The translations under genes and the position numbers were made by a program. 42,042 bases of DNA from Lacunisphaera sp. (GTDB taxonomy: Bacteria; Verrucomicrobiota; Verrucomicrobiia; Opitutales; Opitutaceae): contig JAQSDJ010000090.1 of NCBI GenBank assembly GCA_029945855.1, positions 1-42,042 of the forward strand. The letters are read 5' to 3'. Each line of letters opens with the position of its first letter. The stretch's first letter is position 1. The notes under the pieces were generated by a model. It saw nothing but the letters and a program-made list of their open reading frames with translations. It was not told where the DNA came from and did not search any database. Of the stretch, positions 33,425 to 40,588 are shown in pieces.

Positions 33425-34264
33425 ATGAAATTCTCCCAGCCCAACGCCGACATATTCGTTCCCGAGAACGAACTGCCCCCGCCGGAGGCCCTGGCGCGCT
33501 CGACCCACCTGTGTATCGCCGCCCACCAGGACGACATCGAGATCATGGCCTATCATGGCATTGCGGCCTGCTTTGGCCGGACCGACCGGTGGTTCACGGG
33601 CGTCGTGGCGACCAACGGTGCGGGCAGTCCGCGGGCCGGAATTTATGCCGGGTTCACCGACGCCCAAATGCAGGCCGTGCGCCGCCGCGAACAGCGCAAA
33701 GCCGCCACCGTTGGCGACTACAGCATCCAGCTGCAGCTCGCGCACCCGAGTGCGGCGGTCAAGGACCCGGCCAACGCAGCCGTGCAGGCCGACCTTGCCG
33801 CGATCTTCGCCGTCGCCACGCCCGAGGTGGTCTACCTTCACCAGCCGGCCGACAAGCACGACACGCACGTCGCGGTTTTCACCCACGCCCTCACGGCCCT
33901 ACGCGCGCTCCCGGCGGCCCGCCGCCCCAAGCGCGTGCTCGGCTGCGAAGTCTGGCGCGACCTCGACTGGTTATGCGAGGCCGACAAGGTGCTCCTCGAC
34001 GTGAGCGCCCATCCCAATATCGCCGCCGCCCTGGTGGGGGTGTTTGATTCGCAGATCAGCGGTGGCAAACGCTACGATCTGGCCACCGCCGGCCGGCGTC
34101 TCGCCAACGCCACCTACCACACGGCACACGCCACGGACCAGCATCAGGGCATCAGTTGGGCCATGGATCTGACCCCGCTCGTGCTCGATCCCGCGCTTTC
34201 CGTCGACGATTACACCCAGTCGTTCATCCGGCGCTTCGCCGCCGCCGTTGCCCGCCGCCCATGA
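33425..34264 (+). CDS. PIG-L/LmbE family N-acetylglucosamine deacetylase-type hydrolase
   Basis: A 279-residue enzyme. The zinc motif is intact as AAHQDD (33-37: His34, Asp36, Asp37), and the second ligand region reads PADKHDTHVAV with His144 and His147. Family members remove the N-acetyl group of GlcNAc-containing substrates. No signal peptide is visible, so it acts in the cytoplasm. It is the last gene of the TonB operon, 25 bases after the ROK gene. Because the LmbE half of the NagB fusion has lost its metal ligands, this gene may supply the deacetylation step (inference). Confidence 0.87.
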   Translation: MKFSQPNADIFVPENELPPPEALARSTHLCIAAHQDDIEIMAYHGIAACFGRTDRWFTGVVATNGAGSPRAGIYAGFTDAQMQAVRRREQRKAATVGDYSIQLQLAHPSAAVKDPANAAVQADLAAIFAVATPEVVYLHQPADKHDTHVAVFTHALTALRALPAARRPKRVLGCEVWRDLDWLCEADKVLLDVSAHPNIAAALVGVFDSQISGGKRYDLATAGRRLANATYHTAHATDQHQGISWAMDLTPLVLDPALSVDDYTQSFIRRFAAAVARRP

Positions 34265-34567
34265 TTCTGGCGCCACCGAGCCCGAAATGGGATGGTAGCG
34301 CCTTGGACTGACGTTCGTCATTACCCGCCGGCCCCCAGGGGGCGCGCAAAGGGCCCAAGATTACAACGCCCGCCTGTCTGCCATTCCTCCCTGTTTTGGG
34401 CAAACCTGTCCGGGCGGACAGGGACTTCGGTCCCCCAAGTAACTTGCTCGGTGCGACGAATGAGGGGCAACGGCACACCAGTGAACGCGGAGCGACCTCG
34501 CTGAGCCCGAGCTGAAGCGCGAAGCCCCCGATCGGCCGACAACAGGCCATTCCAGCCGGACGTCAGG
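34265..34567. other. Intergenic region with two stem-loops after the glycan operon
   Basis: No gene seen. The perfect stem CCTGTCCGGGCGGACAGG (34405-34422) is followed at once by GGGACTTCGGTCCC (34420-34433). They could end the operon, although no T-run follows. The GACAACAGGCC element near 34538 recurs at 35508. Confidence 0.5.
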
Positions 34568-34643
34568 TGGTGGGCCCACTCGGATTCGAACCGAGAACCA
34601 AGGGATTATGAGTCCCCTGCTCTGACCATTGAGCTATAGGCCC
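34568..34643 (-). tRNA. tRNA-Ile2 (anticodon CAT, lysidine type)
   Basis: A 76-base cloverleaf on the minus strand. The acceptor stem is GGGCCTA/TGGGCCC, the D-arm begins AGCTCAATGG, and the anticodon loop is CTCATAA between GGGGA/TCCCT. The T-arm is CTCGGTTCGAATCCGAG. The CCA end is encoded (34568-34570). The GGACTCATAATCC anticodon arm and GGGCC acceptor are typical of the minor isoleucine tRNA whose CAU anticodon is modified by TilS, not of methionine tRNAs. Confidence 0.9.
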
Positions 34644-34683
34644 CCAATGGCGCGACTTTGTCGCGATTCAGTGACCGGTGACA

Positions 34684-34731
34684 AGCCTCCTTCGCCAAGG
34701 CTTCCGCCGTCGCCGAGGCTATGGCGGACAG
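34684..34731. repeat. Family E repeat
   Basis: GCCTCCTTCGCCAAGGCTTC followed by CGCCGTCGCCGAGGCTATGGCGGAC. It shares the GTCGCC...GGCTATGGCG core, in reverse orientation, with the copies at 35527 and 35670. Confidence 0.65.
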
Positions 34732-34779
34732 GTCTGCGCCTTGGGCGACCCGCGGACGGCCCTGCCCTCCGTCTGGATC

Positions 34780-35235
34780 CTAGTTTGCGCTCCCGGCCCG
34801 GAAATCATTCAAATCCAGCCGGCCTTCCTCGCTGACCCTGATCGTGCCGGCGGGCTGGCTGGCGTAGAGCTGGCCGGTGATCCGGTAGTCCAGGATCTTG
34901 GACTCGAGCAGCGGCCGGATGCGGGTGGCGATGCGCCAGTGGCTCAGGTTCACGCTCACCGTCATCGTGCTGGAGCCGAAACGAGGCAGGGTGACCGCCT
35001 CGGCGCTCACGCCGTCACCGACGAATGCGCCGTTGAGGTAGATCTTGAAGGCGCCGCCGTTGAGCGTGAGCGGCTCGGGCTTGGCATTCGTCAGGCGGAG
35101 GGTGAACTGGGCGTTGGTCTCGAGTGCGGTCGCCGCGCCCAGCTGGACGTTCACGAGGCTGACGGCCGGCGGCTGGATCGTGGTGCAGCCCGCGAGCAGC
35201 AGCGCGGCCGCAAGGACAAGGAGGGGTATCTTCAT
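34780..35235 (-). CDS. LEA14-like lipoprotein
   Basis: A 151-residue lipoprotein. The lipobox LLAGC places the lipidated Cys at 17 (MKIPLLVLAAALLLAGC). The body is one LEA type 2 (water-stress/LEA14) immunoglobulin-like domain: VSLVNVQLGAATALETNAQF, then LTNAKPEPLTLNGGAFKIYL and VNLSHWRIATRIRPLL. Bacterial LEA14-like proteins are thought to stabilise envelope components, but no reaction is known. It is monocistronic, with a 390-base repeat-rich gap upstream. Confidence 0.85.
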   Translation of the reverse strand: MKIPLLVLAAALLLAGCTTIQPPAVSLVNVQLGAATALETNAQFTLRLTNAKPEPLTLNGGAFKIYLNGAFVGDGVSAEAVTLPRFGSSTMTVSVNLSHWRIATRIRPLLESKILDYRITGQLYASQPAGTIRVSEEGRLDLNDFRAGSAN

Positions 35236-35626
35236 GAGGAGGAGGTGATCGTCTGGTGCCCCGGCCTGGGCGGCACCAGGGTGGCGGCGACGCGGGGGGG
35301 TTATGGGTTGTTGGGCAGGAATCAGGGGCTGGGAGTCCTGCCTGACGCCGATCTACGACATCCCCTCAGATACTTGGTCTCAGAATTTTTTGTCTCGGAG
35401 TATGCTGAAGGACACCATGCCGGGCCATAGCTTCAAGCGCCGGCCGGAGCTCCGAGGACATGCGCCCCGGCGAAGGCTGGTGGACGAATCTTGGGTCGGC
35501 AGCAGACGACAACAGGCCACACCGGGCTTGCCGCGCCATAGCCCGCAGGGCGACGGCGGGCCTCTTTGACGGCACAAGCAATCCGGCGTATGGTCTGACC
35601 GGGTAGTCACCCAACCAAGGTCCGCC
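35236..35626. other. Repeat-rich intergenic region between divergent genes
   Basis: No gene seen. It contains the family E copy at 35527-35560 and GACAACAGGCC shared with 34538. AGTATGCTGAAGGACACCATGC near 35400 is not recognised. The promoters of both flanking genes must lie here. Confidence 0.5.
35527..35560. repeat. Family E repeat (copy next to the gene that also contains one)
   Basis: CTTGCCGCGCCATAGC, then CCGCAGGGCGACGGCGGG. It lies 110 bases upstream of the closest copy (35670-35704), which falls inside a coding sequence. Confidence 0.8.
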
Positions 35627-36304
35627 ATGAAAACCACCGCCCTCGTCAGCCCTTTGTCCTCCCCCTCTGCTTGTCGCGCCATAGCTGCCCGGAGCGACGG
35701 CGGGTTCTCTGGCTTTTACGCCTTCGCCCTCGCGGTCATCGTCACTTTGCTGGCCAGCCTCGCGGTCCCGCGCGCCTTCGCGCAGGAACAGCCCGCGGCC
35801 GACCCGGACCAGGCGGCCTCGGCGGAAAACACCACCGCCCTGCCGGTCGTCAGCCGGCTGGTCTACCTGCCGCAACTGCCCACGGCCGCCAGCCTGCAAA
35901 AAGAAGCCGCCGCCTCGGGCGCGAGCATCGTGCGCCTCGACCGCACGGACGACAGCGTCGTGGTGATCTACCAGCACGCCGACGGCCGCACCGAGAACGT
36001 GGGTTACACAATCCTGTCACCGGACAGCACACGGGAGGAACCGGCGGTCGTCGCTACCCCGATCCGACCGGCCCCGGAGATCACGGTCGTTTCCGCCCCG
36101 CCGCCCACGATCATCTATCGCGAGCGCGCGCCGGTCTATTACGAGACCCGCTACTATGATCGCGCCGACAACTTCTGGGCGCCGCTCGCGCTCGGGTTCG
36201 GCCTCGGCTACATCAGCCACGGTCACGGCACGAATTATCGCGGCTACGGTCGCGGCTACTCGTTCCATCGCGGCGGTCACAGTTCCGGCGGCCGTCGCCG
36301 CTGA
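35627..36304 (+). CDS. Secreted hypothetical protein, Arg/Gly/Tyr-rich C-terminus
   Basis: A 225-residue protein. The N-terminus carries 28 residues before the hydrophobic signal core (FYAFALAVIVTLLASLAV, cleavage near AFAQE). Residues 15-26 are encoded by a family E repeat. The mature part has a small domain with VVSRLVYLPQLPTAASL and HADGRTENVGYTIL, then a PxPEITVVSAPPPTIIYRE linker, then a Tyr-, Gly-, His- and Arg-rich tail (YRGYGRGYSFHRGG). I do not recognise a family. The tail resembles surface or matrix-binding low-complexity segments. Confidence 0.7.
   Translation: MKTTALVSPLSSPSACRAIAARSDGGFSGFYAFALAVIVTLLASLAVPRAFAQEQPAADPDQAASAENTTALPVVSRLVYLPQLPTAASLQKEAAASGASIVRLDRTDDSVVVIYQHADGRTENVGYTILSPDSTREEPAVVATPIRPAPEITVVSAPPPTIIYRERAPVYYETRYYDRADNFWAPLALGFGLGYISHGHGTNYRGYGRGYSFHRGGHSSGGRRR
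35670..35704. repeat. Family E repeat inside the coding sequence of the secreted protein
   Basis: CTTGTCGCGCCATAGC, then TGCCCGGAGCGACGGCGGG. It differs from 35527-35560 by a few substitutions and one inserted base. It is translated as roughly ACRAIAARSDGG at residues 15-26, upstream of the hydrophobic signal core. Confidence 0.8.
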
Positions 36305-36318
36305 GTCCGCCGCCGAGA

Positions 36319-36348
36319 AGGGTAGGGCGGGTCGTCCCGCCGAGCCGC
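36319..36348. repeat. Family B repeat (single copy)
   Basis: GGGTAGGGCGGGTCGTCCCG then CCGAGCCGC, 15 bases after the stop of the preceding gene, where it could act as a terminator-like hairpin. Confidence 0.8.
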
Positions 36349-36652
36349 GCGCCGAGTGATTCGGCGGCTAGGCGCCGCGCGACGGCAGACGGGGAATGAC
36401 GTCGACGGCCTAATAGCGGATAGAGCCTGGCGTTTAACCACCTCGCTGCGGGGGTTTCGGTCTCGCGCGGCCGGCCGGCCCAACTAGGTTCCGTGCGGGC
36501 CAACGCACGCCGACGTTCACTCCGCCATGGTCCCTGCAACACGGGACAGGCCCGAGTTTCGGCGTTAATTCTTTTCCTCGGGCTTGGATATCCGAGCCTG
36601 TATCGCTCATGGCCCGTTATCGTCGTCCGAAGAAATGATGCCGGGCGGCGGG

Positions 36653-36668
36653 CAGAACGTTTGACGCC
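36653..36668 (+). promoter_or_regulatory. Duplicated leader element (copy 1)
   Basis: CAGAACGTTTGACGCC, 105 bases before the NERD ATG. The TTGACG inside it could be a -35 element, but no clear -10 follows at 17 bases. Copy 2 is at 37734-37749. Confidence 0.4.
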
Positions 36669-36688
36669 TCCGGCTGAATGACCGACGC

Positions 36689-36723
36689 TTCTCCTTTCGC
36701 CCTCCGCCTTGTTGCGCTTCTGC
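36689..36723. repeat. Degenerate heptad (7-bp period) repeat, pyrimidine strand
   Basis: Successive 7-base units such as TTCTCCT, TTCGCCC and TCCGCCT. It is the weakest member of the heptad family found downstream. Confidence 0.35.
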
Positions 36724-36772
36724 GTGAACAGGGGGCCGCGGATGGCGGTGCTGGCATTTCCAACCCCTTACC

Positions 36773-37672
36773 ATGACCTGGACCCAAGGTTTCTTCGCCA
36801 TCGGATATTTCATTTTCTTTCTCCTGTGCGCCATCGCCCTCGTGTGGTGGCAGCGGCGGCAGCGGAAGACCCGCAAGCCGTTCGGCGACGACACCCGGCT
36901 GCTGCGCACCGCGGGGGAGACCCAGTTAAAGATTTTCACGAAGTTTGATGAGGACTTTGCTCAGTGGCTGGCAATCGCCGCCGGGGTGCCGGCGCTGATC
37001 GTTGGCACGATGCTGCCTCTGACCCTGAAAATGCCCGGCATCCTTCAGTGGGCTTGGCTGGGCCTCACGGTGGTGGTCTTCGTCGCCTCCTTTTATTTCG
37101 CCGTGCGCTGGTTCGCCAAGAAGACCGAGGAGATGAGCAACCGCTATCTCGGCTATTTCGGCGAGCGGATCGTGGCGGAGCATCTGGAACCGCTGAAGCA
37201 ACAGGGCTGGCGGATCTTTCATGACGTGCCGTGCCAGAACAACGGGACGAAGTTCAACATCGACCACATTGCCGTGGGTCCGAACGGGGTCTTTGTCATC
37301 GAAACAAAAACGCGGCGGAAGGGCGGCGCCCGGCCGGGGTTCGACGACCACAAGGTCTATTTCGACGGCCGCGCCCTCGTCTGGCCCTGGGGCGAGGACA
37401 ACCACGGCCTCGAGCAGGCGGAGCGCAACGCCGTCTGGCTAAAAGACACGATCAAGGCCGAGATCGGAGAAAATATCTTCGTGACCCCGTTCCTCACCCT
37501 GCCCGGCTGGTGGGTGGAGAACAAACCCAGCCGTGACTCCCGCCTCTGTCGCGTGGTGAATTCCAAGGTGCTGGCGAAGTTCCTGCCGAACGGCCCCGCG
37601 ACTTTAGGGCAGAAGCAAATCGACGCCCTCGCCGCCAAACTCGAAGCCCGCTGCCGGGATGTGGAGTATTGA
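36773..37672 (+). CDS. Membrane-anchored NERD-domain protein
   Basis: A 299-residue protein. Transmembrane segments are at about 7-26 (FFAIGYFIFFLLCAIALVWW), 65-85 and 92-112 (WAWLGLTVVVFVASFYFAV). The nuclease-related NERD domain spans about 120-260: LGYFGERIVAEHLEPL, IDHIAVGPNGVFVIETKTR with the Asp and the E-x-K motif of PD-(D/E)XK nucleases, and LEQAERNAVWLKD. NERD proteins are predicted nucleases of unknown role, and this one faces the cytoplasm. It shares a duplicated leader with the small membrane protein gene that follows. Confidence 0.85.
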   Translation: MTWTQGFFAIGYFIFFLLCAIALVWWQRRQRKTRKPFGDDTRLLRTAGETQLKIFTKFDEDFAQWLAIAAGVPALIVGTMLPLTLKMPGILQWAWLGLTVVVFVASFYFAVRWFAKKTEEMSNRYLGYFGERIVAEHLEPLKQQGWRIFHDVPCQNNGTKFNIDHIAVGPNGVFVIETKTRRKGGARPGFDDHKVYFDGRALVWPWGEDNHGLEQAERNAVWLKDTIKAEIGENIFVTPFLTLPGWWVENKPSRDSRLCRVVNSKVLAKFLPNGPATLGQKQIDALAAKLEARCRDVEY

Positions 37673-37674
37673 AC

Positions 37675-37723
37675 GAGAGGGGAGGGACGGAAGGCGGAAA
37701 GAGGAGGGCGGAAGAAAGGAGGG
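37675..37723 (+). repeat. Heptad repeat, seven purine-rich 7-bp units
   Basis: Units such as GAGGGAC, GGAAGGC, GGAAAGA, GGAGGGC and GGAAGAA follow directly after the NERD stop codon. It is part of a family with a strict 7-base period. Confidence 0.6.
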
Positions 37724-37733
37724 GAGTGGTGGT

Positions 37734-37749
37734 CAGAACATTTGACGCC
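37734..37749 (+). promoter_or_regulatory. Duplicated leader element (copy 2)
   Basis: CAGAACATTTGACGCC, 86 bases before the next ATG. It matches 36653-36668 with one mismatch. Confidence 0.4.
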
Positions 37750-37834
37750 GGGGAGTGATTGCTCAAGCGTCGGCCATTCGCTTGGGGCCACGGGCGGATT
37801 GCCAGATTGTGTGCAGATTCCAACCCATCCCACC

Positions 37835-38317
37835 ATGACTGAACTCCCTCCGTTGATGCGTGACCAGCGCAAGGTCGATGCCGGGCACCTGAAGCTGATC
37901 GGCATCTTTCACCTGGTCCTGGCGGGCCTCTCGATCGTCGGCCTCGGGTTTATTTTTCTCCACTGGTTGTTCATGGATTCGATCATGTCCAATCCCGAGA
38001 TGTGGAAACAGCAGCCCAACCAGCCGCCGCCACCCAAGGAACTCTTCGCCATGTTCAAGTGGTTCTATCTCTTCATGGGCGGCTGCGTGGTCCTGGCCGG
38101 CATCGGCAATCTGGTCTCCGGCTGGTGTATCATGAAACGCCGCGGGCGGATCTTTTCCCTGATCGTGGCGGGGCTCAACTGTCTCTGCTTCCCCTTCGGC
38201 ACCGTGCTCGGCGTGTTCACGTTCGTCATCCTCCTGCGGGATTCGGTCGTCGAGGTCTACGAAGCCGCGGCCGGAAAGCCGGGGGGTGAGGATGGAGGCT
38301 TGAGGTCTGAGGCCTGA
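37835..38317 (+). CDS. Small hypothetical membrane protein
   Basis: A 160-residue protein with three transmembrane segments: about 20-45 (IGIFHLVLAGLSIVGLGFIF), 75-100 (MFKWFYLFMGGCVVLAGIGNL) and 110-135 (IFSLIVAGLNCLCFPFGTVL). The last ten residues (GEDGGLRSEA) are encoded by a 7-base-period repeat, so the C-terminus is repeat-derived. No domain is recognised beyond a DUF-type membrane protein. It is followed by the cold-shock/DUF1294 gene after 9 bases, so they are probably co-transcribed. Confidence 0.75.
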   Translation: MTELPPLMRDQRKVDAGHLKLIGIFHLVLAGLSIVGLGFIFLHWLFMDSIMSNPEMWKQQPNQPPPPKELFAMFKWFYLFMGGCVVLAGIGNLVSGWCIMKRRGRIFSLIVAGLNCLCFPFGTVLGVFTFVILLRDSVVEVYEAAAGKPGGEDGGLRSEA

Positions 38318-38318
38318 G
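38284..38318 (+). repeat. Heptad repeat overlapping the 3' end of a gene
   Basis: Five units (GGGTGAG, GATGGAG, GCTTGAG, GTCTGAG, GCCTGAG). They encode the last residues and stop codon of the membrane protein gene. Confidence 0.65.
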
Positions 38319-38326
38319 GATTTGCC

Positions 38327-38926
38327 ATGGCGCTAACGGGACGAATCCTCGAATGGAGTGGTGCGCGCGGGTTCGGCTATCTGGAGCATGAGGGTCGCCG
38401 GGTTTTCCTGCACATCCGTGATTTTACCGAGCGGCCGCGGACGCCCGAGCCCGGGGACCCGGTGTCGTTCGTGCTGGGCGCCGACCGCCAGGGCCGGCCC
38501 TGTGCGCAGCAGGCGGTCTTCCTCGGCGACGCCGGCCGGATCAAGGCCGCGCATTTCCTTGTTTTGGTTTTCCTGCTCCTGCCGGGCAACGCCGTGTTTG
38601 ACCGCCTTGGCCTGACGGGGGTCGTTTACGCAGGGGCCTGGGTCGCCCTGATCTCCATCATCACCTATATCATCTATGCGGTGGACAAGCGCCGCGCCCG
38701 GGCCAAGGCGCAACGGGAGCCGGAGACAAGGTTGCACCTGCTCGAACTCCTGGGCGGCTGGCCGGGCGCTTTCTTCGCGCAACGCCGGCTCCGGCACAAG
38801 TCGGCCAAGGGATCGTATCAATTCGTCTTCGTCCTGATCATCGGCCTGCACCAGTTTCTCGCCATCGATGCCCTGCGTGGCTGGCCTTTTTTTCAGCTGC
38901 TCGTCCGCGCGATCAGCAAGCTTTAG
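38327..38926 (+). CDS. Cold-shock-like domain fused to DUF1294 membrane domain
   Basis: A 199-residue protein. Residues 3-68 resemble a cold-shock domain (GRILEWSGARGFGYLEHEGR and VFLHIRDF match the RNP1- and RNP2-like strands). Residues 78-195 form the DUF1294 membrane module: KAAHFLVLVFLLLPGNAVFD, YAVDKRRARAKAQREPE, then LLELLGGWPGAFFAQRRLRHKS. This fusion occurs in many bacteria; its function is unknown. It starts 9 bases after the preceding stop. Confidence 0.87.
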   Translation: MALTGRILEWSGARGFGYLEHEGRRVFLHIRDFTERPRTPEPGDPVSFVLGADRQGRPCAQQAVFLGDAGRIKAAHFLVLVFLLLPGNAVFDRLGLTGVVYAGAWVALISIITYIIYAVDKRRARAKAQREPETRLHLLELLGGWPGAFFAQRRLRHKSAKGSYQFVFVLIIGLHQFLAIDALRGWPFFQLLVRAISKL

Positions 38927-39118
38927 GTGTCAAACTCGATGTCCTTGGCGCTCCTTGGCGTCCTTCGTGGTTAAAAAATAGTCCGGGGTAGCAACTGAAG
39001 GGGAATGCAGGAATTGCAGGTCATGCGCCAGGTAAGCTCGGATGACTGTCGGTCGAGTGGAGCGGAAGGCCGCGGCTTCATTTCGGCTGGCCTGCGTTAC
39101 GGATTGGTTCCAAAACAC

Positions 39119-39153
39119 TGTCCTTTGTCCTCTGGCTGCTGTCCTCTGCTCCC
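39119..39153 (-). repeat. Heptad repeat in the GH5 leader, pyrimidine strand
   Basis: Five units, TGTCCTT, TGTCCTC, TGGCTGC, TGTCCTC and TGCTCCC, end 7 bases before the GH5 ATG. They are the reverse strand of the purine-rich units seen elsewhere. Before it, 38940-38972 carries a TCCTTGGCGCTCCTTGGCG tandem. No gene lies in 38927-39160. Confidence 0.65.
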
Positions 39154-39160
39154 ACCCCCC

Positions 39161-40360
39161 ATGCCCCACCGCATCAACCGCCGGCAGTTCATCCAAACGT
39201 CCACCGTCGCCGGGCTCGGCCTGGCGGGCGGCGCCTTGTTCGGCGCCACGGCCGGCGCCCAACCAGGCGCCAAGAACAAGCTCCCGCGCTGGCGGGGCTT
39301 CAACCTGCTGGATTTCTTCTCGCCCGATCCGCAACACCAGCGGCCGGCCACGCCGGAGGACCACCTGCGCTGGATCGCGGACTGGGGCTTCGATTTCGTG
39401 CGGCTGCCGATGGCCTACCCTTACTACCTCGACATCGACCGCACCAAGCCGGTCACCCCGGAGGATGTCCGCCGCATCGATCCGCGCCGCGTCGACGAGA
39501 TCGACCGCCTCGTGACCCTCGCGCACAAGCACGGCCTCCATGTGAGCCTGAACCTCCACCGCGCCCCGGGCTACTGCGTCAACGCCGGCTTCCACGAGCC
39601 GTTCAACCTCTGGCGGGACCAGGCCGCGCTCGACGCCTTCTGTTTCCATTGGAACCTGTGGGCCGAGCGCTACCGCCACGTGTCGCCGGACCGCATTAGC
39701 TTCGACCTGGTCAACGAGCCGGGCATGCGCGAGGACATGAACGACCAGCATTCCCCGCGGAGCTCGGTGCCGGGCGCCGTCTACCGCCGGGTCGCCTGGG
39801 CCGCCGCCGGCGCCATCCGCGCGGCCAATCCCGCCCACCGCGTCATCGCCGACGGCAACGACACGGGCTCGAGCGTCATTCCCGAGATCGAGGATCTGGA
39901 CATCGCCCAGAGCTGCCGCGGCTATCACCCGGCGCTCATTTCCCATTTCAAGGCGCCGTGGGCCTTCAAGGACGCCGAGCACATGCCGGAGCCGCGCTGG
40001 CCGGGCGACATGGAGGTGCGCGACGTCGATCCGGCGACCGGCCGGGTCACCGTGCGGACGGTAAAGCTCAGCCGCGCGATGCTGGAGGATTTCTACCGGC
40101 CGTGGATCGAGATGATGCAACGGGGCGTGGGCGTGCATTGCGGCGAGTGCGGCTGCTGGACCAAGACGCCGCATGCCGTGTTTCTTGCCTGGTTCGGCGA
40201 CGTGCTGGATATCCTCACGACGCACGGGATCGGCTATGCCCTCTGGGAGTTCAGCGGCGACTTCGGCGTCCTGAATTCCAACCGCGCCGACGTGGCCTAC
40301 GAGGACTGGCACGGCCAGAAGCTCGACCGCCGGCTCCTCGACCTGCTGCGGAAACACTAG
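39161..40360 (+). CDS. Tat-exported GH5-family glycoside hydrolase
   Basis: A 399-residue enzyme. A twin-arginine signal peptide is present (NRRQFIQTS, then AGLGLAGGALFGATAGA). The (beta/alpha)8 barrel begins RGFNLLDFF. It has the strand-4 motif FDLVNEPG with acid/base Glu186 and the strand-7 motif HCGECGCW with nucleophile Glu329. NLHRAPGY and FVRLPMAY are also typical of GH5. It is probably an endo-glucanase or beta-mannanase-like enzyme; the substrate is not readable. The ATG at 39161 is chosen because the Tat signal begins there. An upstream extension to 39005 is not protein-like. Confidence 0.88.
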   Translation: MPHRINRRQFIQTSTVAGLGLAGGALFGATAGAQPGAKNKLPRWRGFNLLDFFSPDPQHQRPATPEDHLRWIADWGFDFVRLPMAYPYYLDIDRTKPVTPEDVRRIDPRRVDEIDRLVTLAHKHGLHVSLNLHRAPGYCVNAGFHEPFNLWRDQAALDAFCFHWNLWAERYRHVSPDRISFDLVNEPGMREDMNDQHSPRSSVPGAVYRRVAWAAAGAIRAANPAHRVIADGNDTGSSVIPEIEDLDIAQSCRGYHPALISHFKAPWAFKDAEHMPEPRWPGDMEVRDVDPATGRVTVRTVKLSRAMLEDFYRPWIEMMQRGVGVHCGECGCWTKTPHAVFLAWFGDVLDILTTHGIGYALWEFSGDFGVLNSNRADVAYEDWHGQKLDRRLLDLLRKH

Positions 40361-40388
40361 GCCGCCCCGCCAAACCGCCGCCCGCCTG

Positions 40389-40426
40389 ACCGGCAATTGG
40401 ACGCTCAGCTAACCGGCAATTGGACG
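40389..40426 (+). repeat. Short direct repeat, two copies of ACCGGCAATTGGACG
   Basis: Perfect 15-base copies at 40389-40403 and 40412-40426, 8 bases apart, between the GH5 gene and the palindrome cassette. Confidence 0.75.
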
Positions 40427-40508
40427 TCCGGCTTTGCCTCGCCCCCCGCCTCTGCGCCGGGCCCCGCCGCCCCTTAGGCCTCGCCCCACCCATCTCCGTC
40501 CAAGCCAG

Positions 40509-40529
40509 ATGTCACCTAATAAGTGACAT
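40509..40529. repeat. 21-bp palindrome P1 (ATGTCAC-7-GTGACAT)
   Basis: Arms of seven bases around CTAATAA. It is the first of three copies around a small gene. Confidence 0.9.
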
Positions 40530-40567
40530 TGGGCCTGGGGGCATCCGGGGCTTGCGTGTGCCGGAGG

Positions 40568-40588
40568 ATGTCACTTAATAGGTGACAT
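40568..40588. promoter_or_regulatory. 21-bp palindrome P2 overlapping the start codon of the small gene
   Basis: ATGTCAC, core TTAATAG, GTGACAT. The final AT are the first two bases of the ATG at 40587, and the AGGTGA within it is the only ribosome-binding-site-like sequence. The arms could pair in mRNA or be bound as an operator, either of which would block translation or transcription. Confidence 0.75.

Larger units (their letters stand above)
36349..36772. other. Intergenic region upstream of the NERD gene
   Basis: No gene seen. CAGAACGTTTGACGCC (36653-36668) matches 37734-37749 with one mismatch. The last bases before the ATG (TTCCAACCCCTTACC) match those before 37835 (TTCCAACCCATCCCACC). 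The two downstream genes therefore share a duplicated leader and probably a promoter type. A degenerate 7-base-period segment lies at 36689-36723. Confidence 0.55.

Noticed and set aside
34568-34643. Reading the CAT-anticodon tRNA as elongator or initiator methionine tRNA
   Set aside because: The first acceptor pair is G-C (initiators lack it), and the GGGGACTCATAATCCC arm is typical of tRNA-Ile2.
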